Source: Alloyangia pacifica (lineage in GTDB: Bacteria; Pseudomonadota; Alphaproteobacteria; Rhodobacterales; Rhodobacteraceae). From it: 64,000 bases of DNA. Below, piece by piece: positions 34,340 to 42,921 of this stretch. A program made the translations under genes and the position numbers. Under the pieces are notes generated by a model. The model had not been told where the DNA came from and did no database searches. It saw only the letters and a list, made by a program, of their open reading frames with translations. How positions within the stretch are numbered: the stretch's first letter is position 1; every line of letters begins with the position of its first letter. The DNA is taken from assembly GCF_003111685.1 (NCBI RefSeq), contig NZ_CP022190.1, forward strand, positions 768,001 through 832,000. Direction: 5' to 3'.

Positions 34340-36432
34340 GCCGACACCGGGGCCTTGCGCCGCCAGACCAGCAGTCCGAAGACCACGGCGAGGGCAAAGC
34401 CGATCTCGTCGGTGATCGGCAGCGCCGCGACGAGGGTGAAGGCGGCGGCGACGGCGATCAGCCGCTCCCAGATTGCCAGCGGACGGCCGAGCCAGCCGAT
34501 GACGCTGGCGCCCCAGAGTGCGAGGGCAATGAGCGCCTTGAGCACGATGTAGGCGACCGCAGGCCAGTAGCCGATGGCGCCCGCCAAAGCGCCGCCGTCC
34601 TGCAGCATCAGCGCCGGGGTATAGACCGCCATGAAGGGCACGACGAAGCCCGCGGCGGCAACCTTGATCGCCTCGAAGCTGATCTTCAGCCCGCTTTCCT
34701 TGGCGATCGGCGCGGCGGCGAAACAGGCCAGCGCCACGGGGGGCGTCAGGTCCGCGAGAATGCCGAAGTAGAAGACGAACATGTGGCTGACGATCAGCGG
34801 CACCCCGAGATCGAGCAGCGCCGGGCCGGCGATCGACGAGGTGATGATGTAGTTGGGGATCGTCGGGATACCCATGCCGAGGATGATGCAGGTGATCATC
34901 GTCAGCACGAGGCTCAGGAACAGGCTGTTCTGCCCCACCGAGACGATGAACTGGCCAAAGGTGTTGGCCGCGCCGGTGAGGGTCATGACGCCGATGATCA
35001 CCCCGACGAGGGCGCAGGCGATGCCGACCGGCAGCGCGGTCTTGGCGCCATCGGCAAGGCTGTCACGGCAGACCGCCAACGTCTCGCGTCCGCCCTTGAA
35101 GGCGGCGCAGGCGGCGATGAGCACCGCCAGAACCAGCAGCAGCGCGTGGATGCCGAACTTGAAGAAGGCCGAGGCGCAGAGGCCCAGCACGATCCAGAAG
35201 ATGACCCGCACCGCCATCGACGAGAACCCCATGGCGATGGCCGCGCCGAGGATCAGCATGCCCGTCAGCGCAAGCCCGATGGTCCCGGCAAACAGCGGCG
35301 TGTAGCCCGAGAACAGCAGCCAGACCAGCACCGCCAGCGGCAGGATCAGGTACCAGCCCTCTTTCAGCGCCTTGCGGGCCGAGGGCATCTCGTCGGCCGA
35401 GAGCCCGCGCAGGTCGCGCTTGCCGGCCTCGAGGTGGACCATCCAGAACGCCCCGGCGAAGTAAAGGATGGCGGGCACCAGCGCGGCCTTGACGACCTCG
35501 ACATATTGCACGCCCAGTGTCTCGGCCATGATGAAGGCGACGGCCCCCATGACCGGGGGCATGATCTGCCCGCCCATCGAGGCGGTCGCCTCGACGCCGC
35601 CGGCAAATGCCGAGCGGTAGCCAAAGCGCTTCATCAGCGGGATGGTGAATTGGCCGGTGGTGACGACGTTGGCCACGCCCGAGCCCGAGATCGTGCCCAT
35701 CAGCCCCGACGACAGCACCGAGACCTTGGCGGCGCCGCCCATGCGGTGCCCGACGAGGCCCAGAGAGACATCGGTGAAGAGCTTGATCATCCCGGCCTTC
35801 TCGAGGAAGGAGCCGAAGAGGATGAACAGGAAGATGTAGGTCGCCGACACATAGGTCGGGATGCCGTAGATCCCCTCGGTGCCGTAGGCGATCTGCTCGA
35901 CCACCTGTTCAAACGCGTAGCCGCGGTGGTTGAACGGCGAGGGCAGGTGCTGCCCGAAGAGCGCATAGCACAGGAAGAGCCCGCAGATGATCGGCAGGGC
36001 GGGGCCCATGAGCATCCAGGCGGCGACAAAGACTGTGACGACGGCGATGCAGCCGAAGACCAGATCGGTCAGCGTCGGATCGCCCGCGCGCATCAGCAGC
36101 GGCGTGTATTCGATCCACTGGTAGGCCGCGACGGCCACGCCGGCGACGGCAAACAGCGTGCAAAGGGTCCGCAGCGGTGCGCCGAAGCCGCGCCCGAGCG
36201 CCAGCAGCGGGAAGCCGAGCGCCATCAGGAAGCCGACATGGACCGCGCGCATCACCTGGCTCGGCAGGTCGATGACATGGGCGGCAATGGAAATCTGGTA
36301 GAGCGAGAAGGCCACCGCCAGCCAGAAAAGAAAGCGCCCGGTCAGGCTCGGCGGAAAGCTCGAGGCCAGCGGGTCGTGCAGTTCGGCCAGTTCCTCGGCC
36401 CGGCCGTGCTCGGCCGCAGTTTGTCCGGTCAT
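34336..36432 (-). CDS. TRAP transporter fused permease, TAXI type (4TM/12TM)
   Basis: This 698-residue integral membrane protein joins the small (DctQ-like) and large (DctM-like) TRAP subunits in one chain, as in TAXI systems. It uses an ion gradient to import the compound delivered by the TAXI protein. Typical DctM-like motifs are SGSGVANVVTTGQFTIPLMKR and MGGQIMPPVMGAVAFIMAE. The ATG at 36432 is fixed by CGGGAGGACC. It lies 57 bases after the TAXI binding-protein gene. Confidence 0.93.
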   Translation of the reverse strand: MTGQTAAEHGRAEELAELHDPLASSFPPSLTGRFLFWLAVAFSLYQISIAAHVIDLPSQVMRAVHVGFLMALGFPLLALGRGFGAPLRTLCTLFAVAGVAVAAYQWIEYTPLLMRAGDPTLTDLVFGCIAVVTVFVAAWMLMGPALPIICGLFLCYALFGQHLPSPFNHRGYAFEQVVEQIAYGTEGIYGIPTYVSATYIFLFILFGSFLEKAGMIKLFTDVSLGLVGHRMGGAAKVSVLSSGLMGTISGSGVANVVTTGQFTIPLMKRFGYRSAFAGGVEATASMGGQIMPPVMGAVAFIMAETLGVQYVEVVKAALVPAILYFAGAFWMVHLEAGKRDLRGLSADEMPSARKALKEGWYLILPLAVLVWLLFSGYTPLFAGTIGLALTGMLILGAAIAMGFSSMAVRVIFWIVLGLCASAFFKFGIHALLLVLAVLIAACAAFKGGRETLAVCRDSLADGAKTALPVGIACALVGVIIGVMTLTGAANTFGQFIVSVGQNSLFLSLVLTMITCIILGMGIPTIPNYIITSSIAGPALLDLGVPLIVSHMFVFYFGILADLTPPVALACFAAAPIAKESGLKISFEAIKVAAAGFVVPFMAVYTPALMLQDGGALAGAIGYWPAVAYIVLKALIALALWGASVIGWLGRPLAIWERLIAVAAAFTLVAALPITDEIGFALAVVFGLLVWRRKAPVSA

Positions 36433-36489
36433 GTGGTCCTCCCGTCGTGCAGGCAGCCCGGGCTTGGCCGGGCCGCCGCACAAGTCTGA

Positions 36490-37437
36490 TTACATCAGAC
36501 CCTGTTCCTTGTAGTACTTCTCGGCGCCCGGGTGCATCGGGATCGGCGAGTTCTTGATCGCGTCCTTGATGTCGATGGCGCCGGCTGCCGCATGCGCGGC
36601 CTTGAGCTGGTCGAGGTTCTCGAACAGCAGTTTGGTCATCTGGTACGCCAGCTCGTCCGAGACGTCGGTGCTGGTGACGAGGATGTTGGTGATCGCCAGC
36701 GTCGGGATGTCCGCGTCCTGGCCCGGGTAAGTGCCGGCCGGGATCACGCCTGCGGCGTAGGGCGCGCCAAGGGTGCCGGCCACCTCTGCGGGGATCGATA
36801 CGTAGGTCACGTCCTGCGTCGACGACAGATCCTTCAGCGCTGCCGAGCCGAGGCCCGAGCTCTGCAGGGTCGCGTCGAGCTGGCGGTTCTTCATTAGTTC
36901 GACCGATTCCGCGAAGGGCAGGTACTCGACCTTGCCGAGGTCGTCGTAGGTCATGCCGAGCGCGCCGAGGATCTTGCGGGCGTTCACCTCGGTGCCGGAT
37001 TTGGCTGCGCCGACCGAGACGGACTTGCCGGCCAGTTCGGTCGCGGTGGTCACGCCGGCATCTGCCGAAGCGGCGATCTGGATGTAGTTGGGGTAAATCG
37101 CGGCAATGGCGCGCAGCTTGTCGAGCGGCTTCGAGAAGCCGACGTCAGCGTTGCCCTCAAAGGCGTCCTTGACGGAGTCGCCGAGTGCGAAGCCGATTTC
37201 GCCGCGGCCCTGCTGCAGCAGGTTCAGGTTCTCGACCGAGGCCTTGGTGGACTGCACCTGGGCGCGCGCGTCGGGGATGTTCTTGGCATAGATGTCCGCC
37301 ATTGCGACGCCGAGCGGGTAATAGACACCCGAGGTGCCGCCGGTCAGCACGTTGACGAATTCCGTTGCCATAGCGGCGGGCGCGGTGACGACGAGGCTGC
37401 CGGCGATCAATGCGCCGAGCCCGAAAGTTCTGATCAT
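36490..37437 (-). CDS. TAXI-family TRAP solute-binding protein
   Basis: This 315-residue periplasmic protein has a signal peptide ending APAAMA and the TAXI signature VLTGGTSGVYYPLGVAMADIY. TAXI receptors deliver substrates (glutamate or alpha-ketoglutarate in studied cases) to fused TRAP permeases. The ATG at 37437 is fixed by TCGGGAGGACC. It is the first gene of the five-gene operon ending in the DctD-like regulator. A leader with several hairpins lies upstream. Confidence 0.92.
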   Translation of the reverse strand: MIRTFGLGALIAGSLVVTAPAAMATEFVNVLTGGTSGVYYPLGVAMADIYAKNIPDARAQVQSTKASVENLNLLQQGRGEIGFALGDSVKDAFEGNADVGFSKPLDKLRAIAAIYPNYIQIAASADAGVTTATELAGKSVSVGAAKSGTEVNARKILGALGMTYDDLGKVEYLPFAESVELMKNRQLDATLQSSGLGSAALKDLSSTQDVTYVSIPAEVAGTLGAPYAAGVIPAGTYPGQDADIPTLAITNILVTSTDVSDELAYQMTKLLFENLDQLKAAHAAAGAIDIKDAIKNSPIPMHPGAEKYYKEQGLM

Positions 37438-37461
37438 GTTGGTCCTCCCGAAACATACGTT

Positions 37462-37491
37462 CGCGGCAGGAAAGCTTTCGTTTCTGCCGCG
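37462..37491 (-). promoter_or_regulatory. Leader hairpin 1 upstream of the TAXI gene
   Basis: CGCGGCAG and CTGCCGCG form a perfect 8-base stem. The interior can also pair through GAAAGCTTTC. It ends 25 bases upstream of the TAXI start, close to the ribosome site. A structured leader that affects translation or RNA stability is possible. Confidence 0.45.
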
Positions 37492-37548
37492 CGGTGCCGG
37501 AACCATGAGCAAGCCGCGCGCCTCGGGCAAGCGGGGAAGAGGCCAGGT

Positions 37549-37596
37549 CGCGAATTTTCTTCGCGGGAATCTGCCCCGGGTGGGGCAGTTTCCCGC
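37549..37596 (-). promoter_or_regulatory. Leader hairpins 2 and 3 upstream of the TAXI gene
   Basis: CGCGAA-TTTTC-TTCGCG (37549-37565) is a perfect 6-base stem. Partly overlapping it, 37563-37596 forms two 7-base stems, GCGGGAA/TTCCCGC outside and CTGCCCC/GGGGCAG inside, separated by one T-T mismatch with a four-base loop. Because the two hairpins share bases 37563-37565, they may compete as alternative folds. Confidence 0.45.
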
Positions 37597-37841
37597 CTCG
37601 CACCCTGCGGCCGGGCAGATCTTGGCTGGGCGATCGTCGTGCCATGCCGCGGCCCTTCGAGATTGCCGAAACAGCGCGCGCAGGCCGGGCGGCCAGCCTC
37701 CGCCAAGCCATCTGGTATTGGCCCTTGCCAGCAAAACGTCACTGGTATACTGCCGCATACAATAAGCCGACCGCCGTTCGCCGGACGTCTCTCGCCGCCC
37801 GGTGCTCCAGCTTAATCCAACATTGAACCGTAGGGATCGCC

Positions 37842-40631
37842 ATGAGCTTGTACACCGATTACTTGGCAGAAATCGAAACGCGGAAAGCCGAAGGTCTGCA
37901 TCCGAAGCCGATCGACGATGGCGCTCTGGTCGCAGAGCTGATCGCGCAGATCGAGGACGCGGACAACGCTTACCGCAAGGACTCGCTCGAGTTCTTCATC
38001 TATAACACGCTGCCCGGCACCACCAGCGCCGCCGGCGTGAAGGCAGACTTCCTCAAGAAGATCATCCTCGGCGAGGCCGTGGTCGCGGAAATCCCGCCCG
38101 CCTTCGCCTTCGAGCTGCTGTCGCACATGAAGGGCGGCCCCTCGGTCGCGGTCCTTCTCGACCTCGCGCTTGGCGATGACGCGGTGATCGCCGCCCAGGC
38201 CGCAGAGGTGCTGAAGACCCAGGTGTTCCTCTACGAGGCCGACACCGCCCGTCTGGCCGATGCCTATAAGGCCGGCAACGCCGTGGCCAAGGAGATCCTC
38301 GAGAGCTACGTCCAGGCCGAGTTCTTCACCAAGCTGCCCGAACTCGACGACGTGGTCGAAGTGGTGACTTACGTCGCCGCCGAAGGCGACATCTCGACCG
38401 ACCTGCTGTCGCCGGGCAACCAGGCGCACTCGCGCTCGGACCGCGAACTGCACGGCAAGTGCATGATCTCGGAAACCGCGCAGAAGGAAATCGAGGCGCT
38501 CAAGCTGCAGCACCCGGGCAAGCGCGTGATGCTGATCGCCGAGAAGGGCACCATGGGCGTGGGCTCGTCGCGGATGTCGGGCGTCAACAACGTGGCGCTC
38601 TGGACCGGCAAGCAAGCCAGCCCCTATGTGCCCTTCGTCAACATCGCCCCGGTCGTCGCGGGCACCAACGGCATCTCGCCGATCTTCCTGACCACCGTGG
38701 GCGTGACCGGCGGCATCGGCCTTGACCTGAAGAACTGGGTCAAGAAGCTCGACGAGAACGGCAAGCCGATCCTCAACAACGAGGGCAACCCGATCCTCGA
38801 CCAGAAATACTCGGTCGAGACCGGCACCGTGCTGAAGATCGACACAAAGGCCAAGAAGCTGACCAGCGAGGACGGCGAAGATCTGGCCGACGTCTCCTCG
38901 GCCTTCACCCCGCAGAAGGTCGAATTCATGAAGGCCGGCGGCTCCTATGCCGTGGTCTTTGGCAAGATGCTGCAGACGTTCGCTGCCGAAACCCTGGGCG
39001 TGAAGGCGCCGCTGGTCTTCGCACCGAACAAGGAAGTCAGCCACGAGGGCCAGGGCCTGACCGCGGTCGAGAAGATCTTCAACCGCAACGCCCGCGGCAC
39101 CACGCCGGGCAAGACCCTGCACGCCGGCTCGGACGTGCGCGTCAAGGTCAACATCGTGGGTTCGCAGGACACCACCGGCCTGATGACCAGCCAGGAACTC
39201 GAGGCGATGGCCGCAACGGTGATCTCGCCGTCGGTCGACGGCGCCTACCAGTCCGGCTGCCACACCGCCTCGGTCTGGGACAAGAAGGCCCAGGCCAACA
39301 TCCCGCGCCTGATGAAGTTCATGAACAACTTTGGCCTGATTACCGCGCGCGATCCCAAGGGCGAATACCACGCGATGACCGACGTGATCCACAAGGTGTT
39401 GAACGACATCACCGTGGATGACTGGGACATCATCATCGGCGGCGACAGCCACACCCGCATGTCCAAGGGCGTCGCCTTCGGCGCAGACTCGGGCACCGTG
39501 GCGCTGGCGCTGGCGACCGGCGAGGCGACCATGCCGATCCCCGAGTCCGTGAAGGTCACCTTCAAGGGCAAGATGGCCGATCACATGGACTTCCGCGACG
39601 TGGTGCACGCCACCCAGGCGCAGATGCTGCAACAGCACGGCGACAACGTCTTCCAGGGCCGCGTCATCGAGGTGCACATCGGCACGCTGCTCGCCGACCA
39701 GGCCTTCACCTTCACCGACTGGACCGCCGAGATGAAGGCCAAGGCCTCGATCTGCATCTCCAACGACGAGACGCTGATCGGCTCGCTCGAGCTGGCCAAG
39801 CACCGCATCCAGGTGATGATCGACAAGGGCATGGACAACGCCGCGGGCACGCTGGCGGGTCTCATCGCCAAGGCCGACAAGCGCATCGCCGAGATCCGTT
39901 CGGGCGAGAAGCCCGCGCTGACCCCGGATGACAACGCCAAGTATGTCGCCGAAGTCGTCGTCGACCTCGACCAGATCGTCGAGCCGATGATCGCCGATCC
40001 GGATGTCAACAACGCTGACGCGTCGCGCCGCTACACGCATGACACCATCCGCCCGATCTCTTACTACGGTGCGGAAAAGAAGGTGGACCTTGGTTTCGTG
40101 GGCTCGTGCATGGTGCACAAGGGCGACGTGAAGATCGTCGCGCAGATGCTCAAGAACATTGAGAAATCTCAGGGTAAGGTTGAGTTCAAGGCACCGCTCG
40201 TCGTGGCCGCTCCGACCTACAACATCATCGACGAGCTGAAGGCTGAGGGCGACTGGGAAATTCTGCAGAAGTACTCGGGCTTCGAGTTCGACGACCTCTT
40301 CCCGAAGACCCAGAACCGCACCGAGTACGAGAACATCCTCTATCTTGAGCGTCCGGGCTGTAACCTGTGCATGGGCAACCAGGAAAAGGCCGCCAAGGGC
40401 GACACCGTCCTGGCCACCTCGACCCGCCTGTTCCAGGGCCGTGTCGTTGAGGACGCCGCCGACAAGAAGGGCGAGTCGTTGCTCGCCTCGACCCCGGTGG
40501 TTGTGCTCTCGGCCATTCTCGGCCGCACGCCGAGCGCCGATGAGTACAAGTCCGCGGTGGAAGGCATCGACCTGACCAAGTTCGCGCCGCCGGTTCAGGC
40601 GCCCGCGACCTCGCGCTCCGCGCACTTCTGA
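37842..40631 (+). CDS. acnB: Aconitate hydratase B (bifunctional 2-methylisocitrate dehydratase)
   Basis: This 929-residue cytoplasmic TCA-cycle enzyme isomerises citrate and isocitrate through a [4Fe-4S] cluster. It has the AcnB layout: an N-terminal HEAT-like domain (MSLYTDYLAEIETRKAEGLH), then the swivel domain, then the catalytic domains. Candidate cluster ligands are Cys756 (FVGSCMVHKGD), Cys840 and Cys843 (GCNLCMGN). IIGGDSHTRMSKGVAFGADSG is conserved. It is longer than the roughly 865 residues of E. coli AcnB. Strongly biased codons suggest high expression. It stands alone, followed by strong terminators. Confidence 0.97.
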   Translation: MSLYTDYLAEIETRKAEGLHPKPIDDGALVAELIAQIEDADNAYRKDSLEFFIYNTLPGTTSAAGVKADFLKKIILGEAVVAEIPPAFAFELLSHMKGGPSVAVLLDLALGDDAVIAAQAAEVLKTQVFLYEADTARLADAYKAGNAVAKEILESYVQAEFFTKLPELDDVVEVVTYVAAEGDISTDLLSPGNQAHSRSDRELHGKCMISETAQKEIEALKLQHPGKRVMLIAEKGTMGVGSSRMSGVNNVALWTGKQASPYVPFVNIAPVVAGTNGISPIFLTTVGVTGGIGLDLKNWVKKLDENGKPILNNEGNPILDQKYSVETGTVLKIDTKAKKLTSEDGEDLADVSSAFTPQKVEFMKAGGSYAVVFGKMLQTFAAETLGVKAPLVFAPNKEVSHEGQGLTAVEKIFNRNARGTTPGKTLHAGSDVRVKVNIVGSQDTTGLMTSQELEAMAATVISPSVDGAYQSGCHTASVWDKKAQANIPRLMKFMNNFGLITARDPKGEYHAMTDVIHKVLNDITVDDWDIIIGGDSHTRMSKGVAFGADSGTVALALATGEATMPIPESVKVTFKGKMADHMDFRDVVHATQAQMLQQHGDNVFQGRVIEVHIGTLLADQAFTFTDWTAEMKAKASICISNDETLIGSLELAKHRIQVMIDKGMDNAAGTLAGLIAKADKRIAEIRSGEKPALTPDDNAKYVAEVVVDLDQIVEPMIADPDVNNADASRRYTHDTIRPISYYGAEKKVDLGFVGSCMVHKGDVKIVAQMLKNIEKSQGKVEFKAPLVVAAPTYNIIDELKAEGDWEILQKYSGFEFDDLFPKTQNRTEYENILYLERPGCNLCMGNQEKAAKGDTVLATSTRLFQGRVVEDAADKKGESLLASTPVVVLSAILGRTPSADEYKSAVEGIDLTKFAPPVQAPATSRSAHF

Positions 40632-40636
40632 AAGTG

Positions 40637-40657
40637 GCTGCCCCGCTGAGGGGCAGC
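40637..40657 (+). terminator. First hairpin after acnB
   Basis: GCTGCCCC and GGGGCAGC form a perfect 8-base stem with a GCTGA loop, 5 bases after the acnB stop codon. It has no T-tract and may protect the mRNA end or act together with the next hairpin. Confidence 0.55.
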
Positions 40658-40665
40658 GCAAAATC

Positions 40666-40700
40666 GCGGCGGCGGGGACCGATGTCCTCGCCGCCGCTTT
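40666..40700 (+). terminator. Intrinsic terminator after acnB
   Basis: GCGGCGGCG and CGCCGCCGC form a long stem, extended by GAC/GTC pairing toward the loop and followed by TTTCGTTTC. This is a good Rho-independent terminator for acnB. Confidence 0.75.
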
Positions 40701-40720
40701 CGTTTCAATGGCAAAGATTG

Positions 40721-40738
40721 CTGTCCCCGCGGGGACAG
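40721..40738. terminator. Perfect 18-base palindrome before the tetR 3' end
   Basis: CTGTCCCCGCGGGGACAG is a perfect palindrome with no loop, 11 bases beyond the stop of the leftward tetR gene. It may terminate tetR transcription or bind a regulator; a T-tract is lacking on both sides. Confidence 0.35.
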
Positions 40739-40749
40739 GCCGGGCAGGG

Positions 40750-41301
40750 CTATTTCGCCCGCAACCCGTCGAGGAAGACGTTCAGCAGCACCTCTGAGCG
40801 CGCCGGATCTGCGCCGGGACCGTAGTTCAGCCCGATGAGCACCCGCAGCAGATCCTCGCTGGTCACGTCGCCCCGCAGCCGACCGTCGGCGAGCGCGCGG
40901 GCGTGCAACGCGGCAATGGCACCGCGCAGGCGCTCGGACTGCTCGCCGAAGAAGGTCGAGTCGGGCTCGAAGACCGGCGCGAGCGCGGCGATCATTCCCC
41001 TTTTCGTGGCCATCAGTTGCAGCGCGCCGCGCATCCAGTCCTCGAGCTCATCCTCGGCGGCGCGCCGCTCGAGCGTCTCGACCTCGCGCGCATAGACCGC
41101 CTGGAACAGCGCCTCGCGCGATGGGAAGTGCCGATAAAGCGTGCCGATTCCGACCCCGGCCTCGCGGGCGACCGCCTCGAGGCTGCCGCCTTCCTTGCCA
41201 AAAACCTCGCGCGCGGCATCCAGCAGCCGTTCGCGATTGCGCAATTGATCAGCACGCGGCTTCCTCGGTCTAGGCTTTTCTTGGCCTATTTCGCTTCCCA
41301 T
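40750..41301 (-). CDS. TetR-family transcriptional regulator
   Basis: This 183-residue regulator has an N-terminal HTH (NRERLLDAAREVFGKEGG through GVGIGTLYRHFPSREALFQAVY) and a variable ligand domain. It is divergent from the molybdenum oxidoreductase operon. A textbook dyad in the 97-base gap (41320-41336) is its likely operator, so it probably represses both itself and the oxidoreductase until an aldehyde or aromatic inducer binds. Confidence 0.92.
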   Translation of the reverse strand: MGSEIGQEKPRPRKPRADQLRNRERLLDAAREVFGKEGGSLEAVAREAGVGIGTLYRHFPSREALFQAVYAREVETLERRAAEDELEDWMRGALQLMATKRGMIAALAPVFEPDSTFFGEQSERLRGAIAALHARALADGRLRGDVTSEDLLRVLIGLNYGPGADPARSEVLLNVFLDGLRAK

Positions 41302-41319
41302 ACGTTAACTCACTTGAAA

Positions 41320-41336
41320 ACGGAGGGTGCCTCCGT
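41320..41336. promoter_or_regulatory. TetR operator between tetR and the oxidoreductase operon
   Basis: ACGGAGG and CCTCCGT form perfect 7-base arms around a GTG centre, with A/T flanks extending the symmetry. It is placed midway in the divergent promoter region. This is the size and form of a typical TetR site. Confidence 0.7.
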
Positions 41337-41398
41337 ATTTAATCATCCATGGCCGGATGCCCCGGCCTTCCCACCAGCTTATGGCAAGAGAGGGAAAG

Positions 41399-41899
41399 AT
41401 GACACCGACACTCAATCTGACAATCAATGGAGTGCCGCAGCAGATCGCCCTCGACGATCCGCGCGCCACGCTGCTCGATCTGCTGCGCGAGCGGATCGGC
41501 CTGACTGGAACCAAAAAGGGCTGCGACCGCGGCCAGTGCGGCGCCTGCACGGTGCTGATCGACGGGCGCAGGATGAATGCCTGCTTAGCGCTGGCGCTCT
41601 CGCATGACGGCGCCGAGGTCACCACCATCGAGGGGTTGGCAGACGGCGAGACGCTGCACCCGGTGCAGGCCGCCTTCATCGCCCATGACGGCTTTCAGTG
41701 CGGGTATTGTACCCCGGGCCAGATCATGTCCGCCGTCGGGCTCATCGCCGAGGGTGAGGCCGGGCTCGACCCCGAGCGGGTGCGCGAGGGGATGAGCGGC
41801 AACCTCTGCCGCTGTGCCGCCTATGCCGGGATCACCGAGGCCGTGCTCGAGGCCACCCGCGAGATGAGCGCGGGGACCAAGGAAAGGAAAACCGCATGA
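41399..41899 (+). CDS. Aldehyde oxidoreductase, [2Fe-2S] subunit (PaoA/YagT-like)
   Basis: This 166-residue protein binds two [2Fe-2S] clusters. The N-terminal plant-ferredoxin type is KKGCDRGQCGACTVL plus a later Cys; the C-terminal set is CGYCTPGQ and CRCAAYAG. It is the small subunit of the xanthine oxidase family, passing electrons from the molybdenum centre to FAD. Unlike E. coli PaoA it has no Tat signal, so the enzyme should be cytoplasmic. AGAGGGAAAG precedes the ATG. It overlaps the next gene by four bases. Confidence 0.92.
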   Translation: MTPTLNLTINGVPQQIALDDPRATLLDLLRERIGLTGTKKGCDRGQCGACTVLIDGRRMNACLALALSHDGAEVTTIEGLADGETLHPVQAAFIAHDGFQCGYCTPGQIMSAVGLIAEGEAGLDPERVREGMSGNLCRCAAYAGITEAVLEATREMSAGTKERKTA

Positions 41900-42921
41900 A
41901 CCGCTTCGAGTACACCCGGGCTGAAACGATCGGCGCCGCCGTCGGGGCAGAGGGGGCGCTTCTCGCCGGGGGCACCAATCTTCTCGACCTGATGAAGATC
42001 GGCGCCGCCGCTCCGGATCGGCTGGTCGACATCTCCCGCCTGCCGCTGGACCGGATCGAGGAGAGTGGTGGTGGCCTGCGCATCGGCGCCATGGTGCGCA
42101 ATTCGGAGATCGCCCGCGATCCGCAGGTGCTGGCGCGCTACCCGGCGCTGGCCGAGGCGCTGCTCTCGGGGGCCTCGGCGCAGCTGCGCAACGCGGCCTC
42201 GACCGGCGGCAACGTCATGCAGTCCACCCGATGCAGCTACTTCCAGGATCCGCTCTCTCCCTGCAACCGGCGCGCGCCCGGCAGCGGCTGCGGGGCGCTT
42301 GGCGGGGTGACCCGAGGCCACGCGGTGCTTGGCTGGACCGAAGGCTGCATCGCCGTGCATCCCTCGGACATGTGCGTGGCGCTTGCCGCCTATGACGCGG
42401 TGGTCGAGATCGCCGGGCCGCAGGGTCTGCGCGAGGTGGCGATGGAGCATTTCCACCCCCTGCCGGATGCGAAAGGGGCTGGTCCCGCGCCGCTGGCACA
42501 GGGCGAGATCATCACGCACATCCGCCTTCCCGATCCCGGTGCGCTGGCCCGCCATGCCCGCTACGTGAAGCTGCGCGAGCGGACCTCCTTTGCCTTTGCC
42601 ATCGTTTCCGCCGCCGCAGCATTGGCGATCGAGCAGGGGGTGATCACCGAGGCGCGGCTGGCCCTTGGCGGCGTCGCCGCCCGTCCGTGGCGCTGCCGCG
42701 AGGCGGAAGAGGCGCTGAAGGGGCAACCCGCGACGGCCGAGAGCTTCGCCCGGGCTGCGGAGCTCGCCACCCAAGGCGCCCGGCCCTCGGGGGACAACGC
42801 CGCGAAAATTCCCCTCGCGCAGCGCATCGCCTTGCGCGCGTTGGAGCGGGCCGCCGCGGGAACACCCCGCCGCTTGCCCGCGCTTCCCGCCTCCGTCTTT
42901 GCAGGAGATGACAATGGATGA
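41896..42921 (+). CDS. Aldehyde oxidoreductase, FAD subunit with extra Fe-S motif (PaoB/YagS-like)
   Basis: This 341-residue FAD subunit has the flavin-binding ALLAGGTNLLDLMK segment and NAASTGGNVMQSTRC. A Cys-rich insertion with Cys113, Cys123 and Cys132 (SPCNRRAPGSGCGA) matches the extra [4Fe-4S] region of E. coli PaoB/YagS, which sets this subgroup apart from xanthine dehydrogenases. It overlaps the genes on either side by a few bases, as expected for an equimolar complex. Confidence 0.9.
   Translation: MNRFEYTRAETIGAAVGAEGALLAGGTNLLDLMKIGAAAPDRLVDISRLPLDRIEESGGGLRIGAMVRNSEIARDPQVLARYPALAEALLSGASAQLRNAASTGGNVMQSTRCSYFQDPLSPCNRRAPGSGCGALGGVTRGHAVLGWTEGCIAVHPSDMCVALAAYDAVVEIAGPQGLREVAMEHFHPLPDAKGAGPAPLAQGEIITHIRLPDPGALARHARYVKLRERTSFAFAIVSAAAALAIEQGVITEARLALGGVAARPWRCREAEEALKGQPATAESFARAAELATQGARPSGDNAAKIPLAQRIALRALERAAAGTPRRLPALPASVFAGDDNG

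Larger units (their letters stand above)
37438..37841. other. 404-base divergent region between TAXI operon and acnB
   Basis: No gene is supported. The left part (to about 37600) has three strong hairpins and would be the leader of the leftward TAXI operon. The right part, just before acnB, is AT-richer and includes GGTATACTGCCGCATACAAT (37743-37762), where TATACT or TACAAT could be the -10 element of acnB with TTGCCA as a possible -35. No sigma54 -24/-12 element could be recognised by eye for the leftward operon. Confidence 0.5.

Noticed and set aside
37743..37762. GGTATACTGCCGCATAC as a GntR-type operator before acnB
   Set aside because: The symmetry is short and overlaps plausible -10 sequences, so a promoter explains it as well.
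37812..40661. 949-codon open frame on the minus strand opposite acnB
   Set aside because: The acnB reading on the other strand is conserved over its full length. The mirror frame has no recognisable domain and a His/Val/Asp-rich composition typical of such artefacts.
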